Origin: an uncultured Collinsella sp.
GTDB taxonomy: Bacteria; Actinomycetota; Coriobacteriia; Coriobacteriales; Coriobacteriaceae
NCBI GenBank assembly: GCA_900540945.1
Contig: UQHQ01000014.1
Span: 1 to 45,143, forward strand
Reading direction: 5' to 3'
DNA length: 45,143 bases
The position numbers and the translations under genes were made by a program. Below, piece by piece: positions 1 to 8,556 of this stretch (within the stretch, counting starts at the first letter, position 1; every line of letters begins with the position of its first letter). A model generated the notes under the pieces. The model was not told the origin of the DNA, did no database searches, and worked only from the letters and a program-made list of their open reading frames with translations.

Positions 1-1668
1 CTTCTGCTCCGCCACAGCAGCGGCGGCGTCGGCCGCCTCGGCCGCGGCACGGGCATCGCGCTCGGCCGTCAGCTGCACTTCCTCAATCTGCAGCTGGGCG
101 GCGTCCAGCTTGGCATGCAGCTCGGCCACCTCCTTGGCAGAGGCCTCACGCACACCGGCAAGCTCGGCCGCAGCGGCGTCCTTGGCGGCGTGCAGCTCGG
201 CGGCATCGGCCGGCGCCCTGGCAGCCAGAGCCGCAGTAGCGTCACTCTTGACCTGCGCGACCTGAGCAGCAGCGGCCTGCTCGGCGGCAGCAACCTCGGC
301 ATCGGCCTCGGCACGCATCTGCTCAAGTTGCGCCGCCGCGGTCGAGCGCGCCTCAGCGGCAGCATTCTCGGCAGCCTTCTTGCCCGCCTCGACATCCTCC
401 AGGGAGGCGCGCAGTTCCTCGACATCGGCCTCGGCAATCTGCGCGCGCTGCGTCAGCGCCAGCTCGCGCGTCTTTGCTTCGTCCAGCTCGTCGGCCAGGT
501 CGTCGCGCTCGTCGGTCAGCGCATGGGCCTGAACCTTCCAAGACTTGACCTGCCCCTGCAGCTCCTCGATCTGCTCGCGCGCCTCGGCCAGCGCCTGCTC
601 GGCATCCAGCTGGGCCTGCGTGACCTCCTCCACAAACACGCGACGGACCTCGACATCGGGCAGGTCGGGGCTATCGACCTGCACCTCCTTAATCTCCTTA
701 ATAAACTTGGGCGCCACCGGCTCAGGATGCACGCTCTCGAGCTCCTGCAGGTTGCGCTCATCGTCGGTCAGGCTCTTAAAGACGGTGTAGTTGTTGATGA
801 GGTTGGTGTACATCTGCACCATGTACTCGTCATCGAACGCCAGCGCCTGCTGCTGCACGTCGATGTTGTAGCCCACCTTGTCGTAGCGCTCCATAAACTG
901 CCACAGCTGGTAGCACTTGCGGTAGTTGGGATCCTTCATGATGAGGTTGGTGCGCTGGATGGGGCTGCGGACCGCGCTGCAGCCGTTCATAATCTGACAG
1001 AACGACGCACCGCGCAGCGCCATGACCAGACGGCGCACGCGGTCGATGCGCATAAAGACATCCATGTTGTCGGCGTCGTTCTCGGCAAAGCTCTGGCGGT
1101 TCTTGACCGTCATCTCGACGTTGTACTCGATCTCTTCGTACGCGTCGTCGATCTTGCTGTGCATCCTAAATCGGTTGCGGATCTCGTTGCCCGTCGACCA
1201 AAAGATCACGTCGGTGCGCTTGTCCACAAACGTCAGCAGGCGCTGAATCAGGTGGTAGATAAAGCGGTTCTCGTACAGGTCGTACGTCTCGACGGTACTG
1301 ACGTTGAGGATGCGCGTGGGGTGGACGTCACCATCGTCGCTCGGCGCCAGGAACTGCGTGTTCTGGCTCAGATGGCGAACGCTATCGGCGCTGATCTTTT
1401 TGGCGAGCGAGACCGGCACCACCTCTTCCTCGGTGGTGATGAAGCGGCGCGGATTTTCGATGATGGTGTTGATGGCGTCGAGCGAGTCCTCGATCATGCT
1501 GATCCACTCCTCGTCCACCACTTTGACGAGCTCCTCGCGCTGCTGCTCGATCGTGGTGCCCGAGGCCTGCGCCATCTCAAACAGATAGCGGAAGTAGCGG
1601 CTGTCCTCCTGGATGGGCTCCATCTGCTCGGAGAAGCTGGTATAGAGGTCCTGAATGGTCTCGGACAT
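1..1668 (-). CDS. DUF2357-like protein with long coiled coil (C-terminus beyond window)
   Basis: The frame is open from the ATG at 1668 to the left edge: 556 codons and no stop, so the C-terminus is missing. Residues 1-330 look like a globular DUF2357-type region; the stretch YENRFIYHLIQRLL near residue 131 matches the conserved ENRF core of that family, which normally partners McrB-like ATPases. From about residue 345 to the edge the protein is a highly charged, Ala/Glu-rich coiled coil, unlike the usual partner, where a PD-(D/E)XK nuclease follows. It lies 93 bases after the stop of the McrB-like gene, as last visible gene of the operon. I infer a cytoplasmic partner of that ATPase. Whether a nuclease domain lies beyond the edge cannot be seen. 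A plain structural coiled-coil protein is the alternative. Confidence 0.72.
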   Translation of the reverse strand, partial: MSETIQDLYTSFSEQMEPIQEDSRYFRYLFEMAQASGTTIEQQREELVKVVDEEWISMIEDSLDAINTIIENPRRFITTEEEVVPVSLAKKISADSVRHLSQNTQFLAPSDDGDVHPTRILNVSTVETYDLYENRFIYHLIQRLLTFVDKRTDVIFWSTGNEIRNRFRMHSKIDDAYEEIEYNVEMTVKNRQSFAENDADNMDVFMRIDRVRRLVMALRGASFCQIMNGCSAVRSPIQRTNLIMKDPNYRKCYQLWQFMERYDKVGYNIDVQQQALAFDDEYMVQMYTNLINNYTVFKSLTDDERNLQELESVHPEPVAPKFIKEIKEVQVDSPDLPDVEVRRVFVEEVTQAQLDAEQALAEAREQIEELQGQVKSWKVQAHALTDERDDLADELDEAKTRELALTQRAQIAEADVEELRASLEDVEAGKKAAENAAAEARSTAAAQLEQMRAEADAEVAAAEQAAAAQVAQVKSDATAALAARAPADAAELHAAKDAAAAELAGVREASAKEVAELHAKLDAAQLQIEEVQLTAERDARAAAEAADAAAAVAEQK

Positions 1669-1761
1669 GGGTTACTCCATAGGTTGGATCGATCGGAAAG
1701 GGGCGCGGGGCAAAATCACTCGGCTTTGTCCCACGCCCCGCGCTCGCACGCGCTTACGGCA

Positions 1762-3453
1762 TTAGTAGAAGTTCTGGATCCGCTGCAGGTACATGACGGA
1801 ATCGGGCAGGCCGCCCTCGCCAAAGGTCTTCTCGATGTACTCGATCAGGCCCTTCATCTCGTCGCGCACAAAGCTCACGTTCATGGACTCAAACTTCTTG
1901 AGCACCTTGCGGGCGATGATGTAGTCCATGCCGCCCAGCTCGGTGCCGCCGCACGCCACGTACACGGGGATAAAGTCGTACATCTGCTTGATGATACGGT
2001 TGCCAAAGGCCAGCTTAAAGCGGGTCTGCAGGTACTGGTCCAGCTTGTGCATCTTCTCGAGCAGCTCGTCATCGATCACGTACTCGACCTTGGCCTTCTG
2101 GAACAGATACTGCAGATGCTCGGCCGTCACGTGCACGCGCTCGTGCGGCTCGCACTCAAACGCGTCGGCGCGCTCGTTGAGCTCGATGGGAATCGCGCGG
2201 TCGTACACCTTGTCCGTAATGGTAAAGGTGGAGTCGTCGTTGTTGGCCGTGCCGATAAACCACAGGCTGTCGGGAATGGTGAGCTTGCCGTCGTGCAGAC
2301 CCTTGGGGTCGGCCGCCCACTGGGTGGGCACCAGGTCGAGCACCCACTCGTCGTGACTGGGCATCTCGAGCACCGACAGGATCTCGGCAAAGTAGTACTC
2401 CACGCGGGCGAGATTCATCTCGTCGAGCACGATCATGGACGGGTCTTGGCGAAGGCCCGCCTCGTACACGGCGCGGAGGAACTCGGTCTCGTTAAAGCGC
2501 TTGGAAAACTCGTTGAAGTAGCCCAGCACCTCGGTGCGATCGCGAAAGCTCGGCTGCACCGACACGATGGTCGCGGGGTTGTCCAAATAGCGGCTAAAGC
2601 TGTAGGGCAGCGAGGTCTTACCGGTACCCGAGATACCCTCCAGGATCAGTAGCTTGGAGGCGGCCATGCCGGCCACAAAGCGGCGGATGACCTCGGGCGT
2701 GTAGTAGAGCTTCATCTGGCTGCAGGCGAACGCGCGGAAGCTGTCGACAAAGTCCTCCAGCGAGATGGCATCGTCGTAGGCTGGCGATTCCCAGTCGCGG
2801 TACTTAAGGTCCACAAGGGACAGCTTGGGGAAGCGGTTGGCCTGGGCGATCTCTTTTTCCTCGGCAAGGGTCTTGGCCTCGACGGTGGCCTTGGCCATGG
2901 CGGCCGCGGCGTCCTTAACGCCCGCGCCATCGAGCGCGAGCGATGCGTTGCCCGATACCACGGCGGCCGTGGCGCCCTCGGCCGCAGGCGCACCCGCGGC
3001 GGCGCCCACCACGTTGCCCACCGTGGGCAGGTGGTCGTCGGCCAGGGCCGAGGCGCCCACGTACGGAATCTGCTTGGTGCCGCCCATGGCATTGACCTTG
3101 AGCGCCAGCAGCTTGTTTTTCTCGTCCATAAGGTCGAGCACCTGCTTGTTCAGGCGGCCGATCTCGCGATAGAGCGCCTTGTTGGACGTGTCGTCGCGAT
3201 GCAGGCGGCGGTTGATGCGGTAGTGGTGGATCAGAATGGCCACGATCAGCACGGGGACCGCGATGAGCATGGCAAACAGAATGACCGCGCCGATCTTTCC
3301 CACCAGGTCAAACGTGGTGAAGTAGGTCATAAAGATGTTGAAGTACTCAACCCAGCCAAACACCAGCAGGTTAAGAATGGAGCTCACGACGGCAACGACG
3401 TTGTAGACGACCTTTGCCAGCAGCTCCCAGGCAAATCCCAGAAACTCACTCAC
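1762..3453 (-). CDS. Membrane-anchored McrB-like AAA+ ATPase
   Basis: 563 residues. Two hydrophobic helices (about 12-35 and 51-76) anchor the N-terminus. A short coiled coil follows at about 92-120, then a low-complexity Ala-rich linker to about 200. The C-terminal half is an AAA_5/McrB-type motor: Walker A GISGTGKTS (273-281), Walker B IVLDEMN (341-347) followed by LARVEYYFAE, and a sensor-1-like IGTANND (400-406) with DR at 418-419. The start is GTG at 3453, with GGAGGG eight bases upstream, and it overlaps the sipW stop by eight bases, so translation is coupled. McrB proteins are normally soluble restriction GTPases; a membrane-anchored version fused into a SipW export operon is unusual. 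Its partner is probably the next gene. The energy-dependent role in fibre export or remodelling is inference. Confidence 0.85.
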   Translation of the reverse strand: MSEFLGFAWELLAKVVYNVVAVVSSILNLLVFGWVEYFNIFMTYFTTFDLVGKIGAVILFAMLIAVPVLIVAILIHHYRINRRLHRDDTSNKALYREIGRLNKQVLDLMDEKNKLLALKVNAMGGTKQIPYVGASALADDHLPTVGNVVGAAAGAPAAEGATAAVVSGNASLALDGAGVKDAAAAMAKATVEAKTLAEEKEIAQANRFPKLSLVDLKYRDWESPAYDDAISLEDFVDSFRAFACSQMKLYYTPEVIRRFVAGMAASKLLILEGISGTGKTSLPYSFSRYLDNPATIVSVQPSFRDRTEVLGYFNEFSKRFNETEFLRAVYEAGLRQDPSMIVLDEMNLARVEYYFAEILSVLEMPSHDEWVLDLVPTQWAADPKGLHDGKLTIPDSLWFIGTANNDDSTFTITDKVYDRAIPIELNERADAFECEPHERVHVTAEHLQYLFQKAKVEYVIDDELLEKMHKLDQYLQTRFKLAFGNRIIKQMYDFIPVYVACGGTELGGMDYIIARKVLKKFESMNVSFVRDEMKGLIEYIEKTFGEGGLPDSVMYLQRIQNFY

Positions 3454-4192
3454 CGTCGGTACCCTCCTGCTTGGACGCGCTCATCGCCGCCTCGGCCTCA
3501 GCCTTCAGACGACGGGCTTCCTCGAGCTTGGCCTCGGCCTGGGCAAGCTGCTCGGCGGCGCTATCGGCCGTGACGGCGGCGTCACCCTTGCCCTCGGCGT
3601 CCACGATGGTAGCGGCGGCGGCCAGGCGGTCCTCCTCGGCCATAGCGCGCTTGAGGTTCATGCCCACCACGATGAGGTGATACACCTGGTAGATAAAGAA
3701 CAGCAGCATGGGCAGCACGATCACAATGAGGAAGCCCATGGAGCTGGACAGGAAGTCCATGACCTTGCCCATCTGCGGCAACGCGAACAGGTACTTGCCC
3801 ACGATGTCGCCGTCGCTGATGATGTGCGTATCGGCCACGTCGTTGTTGTCGCCCTTGGTGGTAAAACTGCGCATGCCGTTGACCTCGTCGATGGCGGCGA
3901 TGCGGTGCGTGTTGAGCGCGTACTCGTTGTCGATGATGGTATGGAACGTCACGATGTCGCCCACCTCGAGCTTGGAGGTGTCGCACTTTTTGATGAAGAT
4001 GAGGTCGCCCTTGTTAAACGTGGGCGCCATGGAGTCAGATTGCACGGCGAGCGGGGTGAAGCCGGCGATGTCAGAGACGCTGCCGTCCTCGCGCGTGGCG
4101 AGCGTGGTAAACGCATACAGGGCCGCCACCAAGATGATGATCCACATGACGACGCTCAACGCGATGGATGCGACTTTTTTAACAGATTGCAT
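3446..4192 (-). CDS. sipW: SipW-type signal peptidase I with cytoplasmic coiled-coil tail
   Basis: 248 residues. N-terminal membrane helix about 8-30, extracellular catalytic domain, second helix about 151-176. The nucleophile is Ser54 in QSDSMAPTF, and the general base position carries His96 (NTHRIAAI) instead of Lys, the mark of the SipW/ER-type class; the conserved box TKGDNND is at 112-118. SipW enzymes remove the signal anchors of TasA-like matrix fibre proteins, and the four genes just upstream encode exactly such proteins. After the second helix about 70 charged, Ala/Glu-rich residues form a predicted coiled coil on the cytoplasmic side, absent from Bacillus SipW. Start ATG has AAGGGA upstream. 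The stop overlaps the ATPase start. Confidence 0.92.
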   Translation of the reverse strand: MQSVKKVASIALSVVMWIIILVAALYAFTTLATREDGSVSDIAGFTPLAVQSDSMAPTFNKGDLIFIKKCDTSKLEVGDIVTFHTIIDNEYALNTHRIAAIDEVNGMRSFTTKGDNNDVADTHIISDGDIVGKYLFALPQMGKVMDFLSSSMGFLIVIVLPMLLFFIYQVYHLIVVGMNLKRAMAEEDRLAAAATIVDAEGKGDAAVTADSAAEQLAQAEAKLEEARRLKAEAEAAMSASKQEGTDGE

Positions 4193-4252
4193 GATGTCCC
4201 TTACTACCGTGTCTGTCTAGGTCGTGCGCGGCCCGGTGGCCGCCGTGCGTAT

Positions 4253-5056
4253 CTACTGTTCCTCGATGCCCTCGAAGCGCATCGAAACCGAATAGTTAGC
4301 TCCCTTTAGCATATTAGTGCAATTTGGGTCCGTTCCCTCGAGCCATATGCGAACGGTCACCGGCTTGTCCGTTTCTGTTATGAGGTCGAACATGTCGCTG
4401 GCCGCAGTGGCGGCGCCCGAGTCGAGTCCAAAGACCGTGGCCGTGCCGGATGAGCCCCCGCCCCCATTGGGGTTGTAGACCCAGGTGCGGCCGTCGGCGG
4501 TAAAGCTCATGCGCATGGCGCTGGCCATGCCCTGCGTGTCGGAGCCAAACCGCGTGCCGGATGCGCCGCCGTCGCCATCCTGCCCGGTCAGGCGCACGCG
4601 CAGGTCCGTGCTGCTCATAAAGTGCAGCGTGAACTCCAAGTAGGCGCCGGTGGCGGGGTCGGCGGTGGAACCGTCCTCGAAGGTGAAGGTCTGGTAGTCG
4701 CTCGTGGTGACGGGCTTGAGCTTGGACGCATCGATGTCCACGCCCTTTTCGCTGGCGATACGCGCCGAGATCTGGTCGAAGCCCAGGCTGTGGACGTATT
4801 CGTCGAACGTGGCGTGCTCGGCCAGGTCAAAGCGCAGCGAGCCATCGGCGTTGGCGTCGATCATGAGCATGCGGGTCTTGGCGCTATCGGCGATGGAGAA
4901 CCAGGCGAACGTTGCCATGGCTATCGCCACCAGGGCAAACAGCACCAGCACCACGGTGGTGGTGAGCTTGCGGCGCAGGTCGGTGTCGGCGGGCGCGGCG
5001 GCGTTGGGCTTGCCGGTGGCGGGCGTGCAGTTGGCGGCTGGTTGCTTACGCGTCAT
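4253..5056 (-). CDS. SipW-dependent TasA-like surface protein 1
   Basis: 267 residues. About 27 cytoplasmic residues, then a helix (30-50) ending in ATFAWFSIADSAKTR, the hallmark of SipW-class signal anchors; cleavage is expected around the AW. The exported part is Gly/Ser/Thr/Asp-rich and beta-like, and ends with the signature VRIWLEGTDPNC shared in variant form by the other paralogues here. It starts two bases after the stop of the gene before it, so it is translationally coupled, and is the last substrate gene before sipW. Probably a subunit of an extracellular fibre or matrix. The family is recognised from the signal anchor only; overall similarity to TasA is not claimed. Confidence 0.82.
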   Translation of the reverse strand: MTRKQPAANCTPATGKPNAAAPADTDLRRKLTTTVVLVLFALVAIAMATFAWFSIADSAKTRMLMIDANADGSLRFDLAEHATFDEYVHSLGFDQISARIASEKGVDIDASKLKPVTTSDYQTFTFEDGSTADPATGAYLEFTLHFMSSTDLRVRLTGQDGDGGASGTRFGSDTQGMASAMRMSFTADGRTWVYNPNGGGGSSGTATVFGLDSGAATAASDMFDLITETDKPVTVRIWLEGTDPNCTNMLKGANYSVSMRFEGIEEQ

Positions 5057-5058
5057 GG

Positions 5059-6045
5059 CTACTCACCGTCCAAGGTCGCAAAGAGGGCCAGGTGCAGGGT
5101 GCCCGGGTCTTGACGCAGGTAGTCGGCGCTATCGGGGTCGGTGCCCTCGATGTAGTAATAGATGTCCAGGCGATAGGTCTGGCCCAGCGCCAGCGTGGCG
5201 AGCGAGTTTTGCGGGCGCGTAGCCGTCTCGCTCGTGTCCAGCGTAAAGGCGGCCGGGTCCTGCGTTACGTTGGCACCGCAAGCAAGCTGGCCGTTTTGCC
5301 AGCCCAGCAGCATGCCATCGGCGTAGCCCGCCAGGCCCGCAGGCGCAGTCGTGGGATGCTCGCCGCGATGGCCGCTGTCGGAGCTGTCGAGCTCAAAGAT
5401 GCTGGTGGCAAGCACCTGGTTGCCGCTCGAGATCTTTATGCCCACGCGGGCCGCGCGCAGCAGCTCGGCATCGGCACCCTGTGGAACCAGTGATTCGACC
5501 AGATACAGGTTGACCTTACCCGCCACTTTGCTGGCGCCCGTTCCGGTAATGGTGGGGCGCAGGTCGATCCAGCCGTGGTAGAACGCGGAGCCGTTGTCTT
5601 TTGCCTGCTCAAACACTGTGGCATCGCCGGCAGAGTTGTTTTGTGCGCAGGCCGCAAAGCCGTTGAGGTCGAAGGTCGAGACCGGGTAGGGCGTCACGGC
5701 GCCGTTCGCGGTGGAGGCCAGAGATGCATCGCCTTGCTGCGACCAGCTGCCGCGATCGGCGTCACCCAGCTCCAGCACCAGCTTGGACGTGTCGCTGCGC
5801 ACGCTCACCGAGTTGGTGTTGACCTTCATGTTGTTGGTAAACCAGGCGTAAGTTGCGGCACCCAAAGTGGCGGCGAGCGCAACCATAACGAGCGCGGTGT
5901 AGGCACGCACGCGGCGGGCGTGGCGGCGGGTGACGACGCCCTCGAGGTGTGAGCGCTCGGCAGCTGCGCTGGAGGGGCCCGCGGGGCTCTCGCTCTGGGT
6001 TTTGTCCTCGCAACTATCTGCTGGCATGTGCCTCTGATCTTCCAT
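5059..6045 (-). CDS. SipW-dependent TasA-like surface protein 2
   Basis: 328 residues from the ATG at 6045, which follows AAGGGGGCGAG and lies 13 bases after the upstream stop; longer readings of the frame run into the neighbouring gene. A basic cytoplasmic stretch of about 45 residues (RRHARRVRAY) precedes a helix ending GAATYAWFTNNMKVNTNSVS. The exported domain carries a degenerate form of the family signature, YYYIEGTDPDSADYL, in which the Cys is replaced by Ser. Part of the operon with sipW. Likely a minor or structural fibre subunit; function inferred from signal type and context. Confidence 0.8.
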   Translation of the reverse strand: MEDQRHMPADSCEDKTQSESPAGPSSAAAERSHLEGVVTRRHARRVRAYTALVMVALAATLGAATYAWFTNNMKVNTNSVSVRSDTSKLVLELGDADRGSWSQQGDASLASTANGAVTPYPVSTFDLNGFAACAQNNSAGDATVFEQAKDNGSAFYHGWIDLRPTITGTGASKVAGKVNLYLVESLVPQGADAELLRAARVGIKISSGNQVLATSIFELDSSDSGHRGEHPTTAPAGLAGYADGMLLGWQNGQLACGANVTQDPAAFTLDTSETATRPQNSLATLALGQTYRLDIYYYIEGTDPDSADYLRQDPGTLHLALFATLDGE

Positions 6046-6058
6046 ATTGCTCGCCCCC

Positions 6059-6895
6059 TTATGCCTTGGCCGCGGCAAAGGCAAGCTGCAACACCACATC
6101 GCGGGCCTGGGCCTCGTCGATGCAATTGGCGTCGCAGCCTTCCATGTACACAACGTAGCGAACGCTTGCCACCTCGTTGGCGACCAGCGTGCAGATGGGC
6201 GTAGCACCCGCGCGCGCCGTGGGCGTGTCGCCGGTGCCGTCCATGCTGTAGGCGCTTATGGCGCGCGCAGGGTCGGCGGTGTAGGTCCAGCCCGAGGCGC
6301 CCGCCGCCACGACCACGCCGTCTTGCGCGGTGGTGCGCCTGCTGGTGGCACCCGCGGTGTTGCCCAGGTCGTCGCAGGTAAAGATATGCGTTTGCGTGCC
6401 TACCCGAGTCGTAATCACCAGACTCAGGCGCAGTGCGGCCAGCAGCTGCGGGTCGCTCGTCACGCTCATCTGGCCCGGATACAGGTACACGTTGAGGGCG
6501 CTGTCGCCGCCCTTAAGGTACAGCGTGCCCGAAAGGGCATAGTCGTCCAGCTGCGCGGTGCAGTCGGCGTAGTCGGTCGTGATGCCCGCGGCGTTTTGGA
6601 ACGTGCCGCGCCAAAAGCGGGAAAGGTCTGACGTCGAGATGGGATAGAGCGTCTTGTCGGCAGAGGCAAGTGCAGCCGTCGTATCCCAGGGCCCGTTGGC
6701 CGAAAGGCCAATCTGCAAGTCGGAGCTCTCGTCGCTTACCGTATGCGCCACGGGCGTCACGTTGGTGTAGCGCGAGTTGCTAAACCAGGCGTAGGTGGCG
6801 GCGCTCAGGGCAGCCACCAGCACCAGCATCCATGCGGCCGCAGCAACCATGCGGCGGCGCGAGCTTAGGATGTCTTTGATGTTCGATGCACTCAT
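6059..6895 (-). CDS. SipW-dependent TasA-like surface protein 3
   Basis: 278 residues from the ATG at 6895, preceded by AAGGGGG and 11 bases after the upstream stop. The N-terminus MSASNIKDILSSRRRM is basic, the helix at about 15-34 ends SAATYAWFSNSRYTN (SipW-type). The exported part has several short hydrophobic strands and ends with VVYMEGCDANC, the shared signature with an extra Cys. Two Cys close together (GCDANC) could form a disulfide outside the cell. Same operon as sipW; probable cell-surface fibre component by context. Confidence 0.8.
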   Translation of the reverse strand: MSASNIKDILSSRRRMVAAAAWMLVLVAALSAATYAWFSNSRYTNVTPVAHTVSDESSDLQIGLSANGPWDTTAALASADKTLYPISTSDLSRFWRGTFQNAAGITTDYADCTAQLDDYALSGTLYLKGGDSALNVYLYPGQMSVTSDPQLLAALRLSLVITTRVGTQTHIFTCDDLGNTAGATSRRTTAQDGVVVAAGASGWTYTADPARAISAYSMDGTGDTPTARAGATPICTLVANEVASVRYVVYMEGCDANCIDEAQARDVVLQLAFAAAKA

Positions 6896-6906
6896 CCCCG
6901 GCCCCC

Positions 6907-7791
6907 TTACGAACGCTTGCCGGCAAAGCGCAGCGCCAGCGATTGCAAGCTGGTGGCGGCGAGGTTGTTGGTGCAGTCGGGGTCGCAGCCTTCCAGCCAC
7001 ACGTACACATCCACGCGCACGGGCGTGCTACGGTCGGCGCCCTTGGCAGCGGCAGGCAAGCTGCAAATCTTGGTCGTGGCCTCCTTGAGGCTCACGATGC
7101 CGGTGTCTTCGTTGTAGTCGCAGAAGTTTGCGCTGGTCAGCTGGTCAAAATGGACCGTGGCACCATCGGAGCGGCTGCTGTCGAGCACCAGGTGGTTCTG
7201 CTCGTTTTCGCCGGCGTCCTTGCCATCGAGCGTGTTGTAGCGCGCCTGGGGATTGTGCTCGCCCGAGACCTCAAAGACGTACTGGCCTGCAACGGTGTCA
7301 CCCTGCCCTGGAGCATAGGCGACCAGCCCCACGCGCAGGGCGGTGGAGATGGGGCTTGCCGGATCCTGCTCGGTAAAGTCGATACCCGACAGGTACACGT
7401 CGGTTGCGGCCGAGTTAGTGGCCAGGTACAGGGAGGTCTTGTAGTGGTCGGAATGCTCGGCGGCGCCGAACATGCTGGCAAACAGCGAGTCCTGCGTGGT
7501 TCCGCCGGTAAAGCCCGTTACCTTTTGAAAGCCGTTGAGCACGTTGTCGGTCGAGACGGGATCGAGCAGGCCCGCAAAGCTCAGGCCGGCGTTGGTCTTG
7601 TACTCGCCGTCGTATTCGTTGGAGATGAGGAAGGTCACGCCCGTGCCCGCGGCCATCTTGACGTCGGTGATATGGCGGTTGGCGTTGTAGATGTACCAGG
7701 CATACGTTACGGCTCCGGCAGCAGCAAGGGCCACCAGCAACGTGGCGAGCATGCGATTGAACTGTTTTCGCAGCGAGCGCGCGTCCGACAT
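6907..7791 (-). CDS. SipW-dependent TasA-like surface protein 4 (first gene of operon)
   Basis: 294 residues from the ATG at 7791, with a GGGGGAGGGG tract as ribosome site. The N-terminus MSDARSLRKQFNRML is basic, followed by a helix ending GAVTYAWYIYNANRHITD: the SipW-type W is kept, with Y in place of the usual F. The exported domain ends VWLEGCDPDCTNNL, the cleanest copy of the signature with both Cys. This is the first gene of the seven-gene operon. The 230 bases between it and the tRNA must hold the promoter; a weak -10 candidate (TAGAAT on the minus strand, 7852-7857) is visible without a good -35 box. Confidence 0.8.
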   Translation of the reverse strand: MSDARSLRKQFNRMLATLLVALAAAGAVTYAWYIYNANRHITDVKMAAGTGVTFLISNEYDGEYKTNAGLSFAGLLDPVSTDNVLNGFQKVTGFTGGTTQDSLFASMFGAAEHSDHYKTSLYLATNSAATDVYLSGIDFTEQDPASPISTALRVGLVAYAPGQGDTVAGQYVFEVSGEHNPQARYNTLDGKDAGENEQNHLVLDSSRSDGATVHFDQLTSANFCDYNEDTGIVSLKEATTKICSLPAAAKGADRSTPVRVDVYVWLEGCDPDCTNNLAATSLQSLALRFAGKRS

Positions 7792-7963
7792 GCCCCTCCC
7801 CCAGATGCCGTGTTGTGAACTGCCTGGACACCATTTGCCCATAATGGAGTTATTCTACGCGAATGTGCTGTTCGTCGGGGATACAAACGCGACTTTCCGC
7901 GTGCTGTTCGCGCTACATCGGGGCGGATAGGGTCGCAAATCGCCGCTTTTTAAAAAATAGTTC

Positions 7964-7992
7964 TTGCCACTGGGCGGGAGCTCCGTTATATT
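7964..7992 (+). promoter_or_regulatory. Promoter of tRNA-Val
   Basis: TTGCCA (7964-7969), a 17-base spacer, then TATATT (7987-7992), 30 bases before the tRNA. A near-consensus sigma-70-type promoter. Confidence 0.75.
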
Positions 7993-8021
7993 ATTCCCTG
8001 CGCACTCGCGCACCCTTGATC

Positions 8022-8096
8022 GGGCGTTTAGCTCAGGGGGAGAGCGCTTCCCTGACACGGAAGAGGTCAGAAGTTCAAATCTTCTAACGCCCACCA
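8022..8096 (+). tRNA. tRNA-Val (anticodon GAC)
   Basis: Cloverleaf folds by eye. Acceptor GGGCGTT pairs with AACGCCC (8086-8092). D arm GCTC/GAGC, anticodon stem CTTCC/GGAAG with loop CTGACAC (anticodon GAC, Val), T arm AGAAG/CTTCT with loop TTCAAAT. Discriminator A at 8093 and an encoded CCA at 8094-8096. It has its own promoter and terminator, and is a monocistronic unit on the strand opposite to its neighbours. Confidence 0.96.
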
Positions 8097-8104
8097 AATG
8101 TTCG

Positions 8105-8140
8105 CAGCTCAGAGGCTTCGCCTCTGAGCTGTTTTGTTTT
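8105..8140 (+). terminator. Intrinsic terminator of tRNA-Val
   Basis: Stem of about 12 bp, CAGCTCAGAGGC pairing with GCCTCTGAGCTG around a short TTC-type loop, followed by TTTTGTTTT. Confidence 0.88.
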
Positions 8141-8170
8141 ACGCCGCCAAGCCATGCGGGCGTCGCGGCG

Positions 8171-8296
8171 CCCAAAGCCGTCTCAACAACGCCAGCAACC
8201 ACACCAATCGAGCCCAAAGTGGTCTCGACAACACCGGAGGCCACCCCAGCCAAGCCCAAAGTCGCCCAAACAACCCCAGCGAGCGCCCCGATCAGG
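8171..8296. repeat. Three tandem 42-bp repeats
   Basis: Three degenerate units (8171-8212, 8213-8254, 8255-8296), each beginning CCCAAAG, with the start of a fourth (CCCGAATGG). The period of 14 codons stays in frame. Read on the plus strand, a unit would encode a Pro/Thr-rich linker (such as PKVVSTTPEATPAK), as in surface-protein linkers. No ribosome site or proper start precedes it, because that frame runs back through the tRNA. Probably a relic of a coding repeat. Confidence 0.7.
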
Positions 8297-8339
8297 CCCG
8301 AATGGGCCTCGCAGCCATATCCGGGCGACCCCCGCAAAT

Positions 8340-8521
8340 CGAAGGTGAATGGTTTCCCGCGAAGTGAACGAGCCAAAACGAACCCCCGGAGCATCGACAC
8401 TTTTGGCGGCTCATTTCCTGCGGTTTTGTCGTTAGAATCCTGCGGTTTTGGCGCCAAAAAGTGTGGATGCTTCGGGGGTCCAAAAACGCTCGTTCACTTC
8501 GCAGGAAACCATTCACCTTCA
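8340..8521. repeat. About 182-bp imperfect palindromic element, copy 1
   Basis: Outer arms CGAAGGTGAATGGTTTCC and GGAAACCATTCACCTTC continue inward through GCGAAGTGAACGAGC / GCTCGTTCACTTCGC. Inner parts repeat TCCTGCGGTTTT and have facing GCATC...GATGC segments. It has no room for a transposase. A second copy is at 27924-28102. Behaves like a MITE-type or structured-RNA element. Confidence 0.85.
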
Positions 8522-8556
8522 ATACGGCAGCACCCCTCCGCCGCCAAAGGCCCGCT

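Noticed and set aside
115..2652. An 845-codon open frame on the plus strand.
   Set aside because: It is antisense to the ATPase and DUF2357-like genes, which have family motifs and ribosome sites; its own translation is repetitive Leu/Gly/His-rich and without motifs. GC-rich codon bias leaves the opposite frame open.
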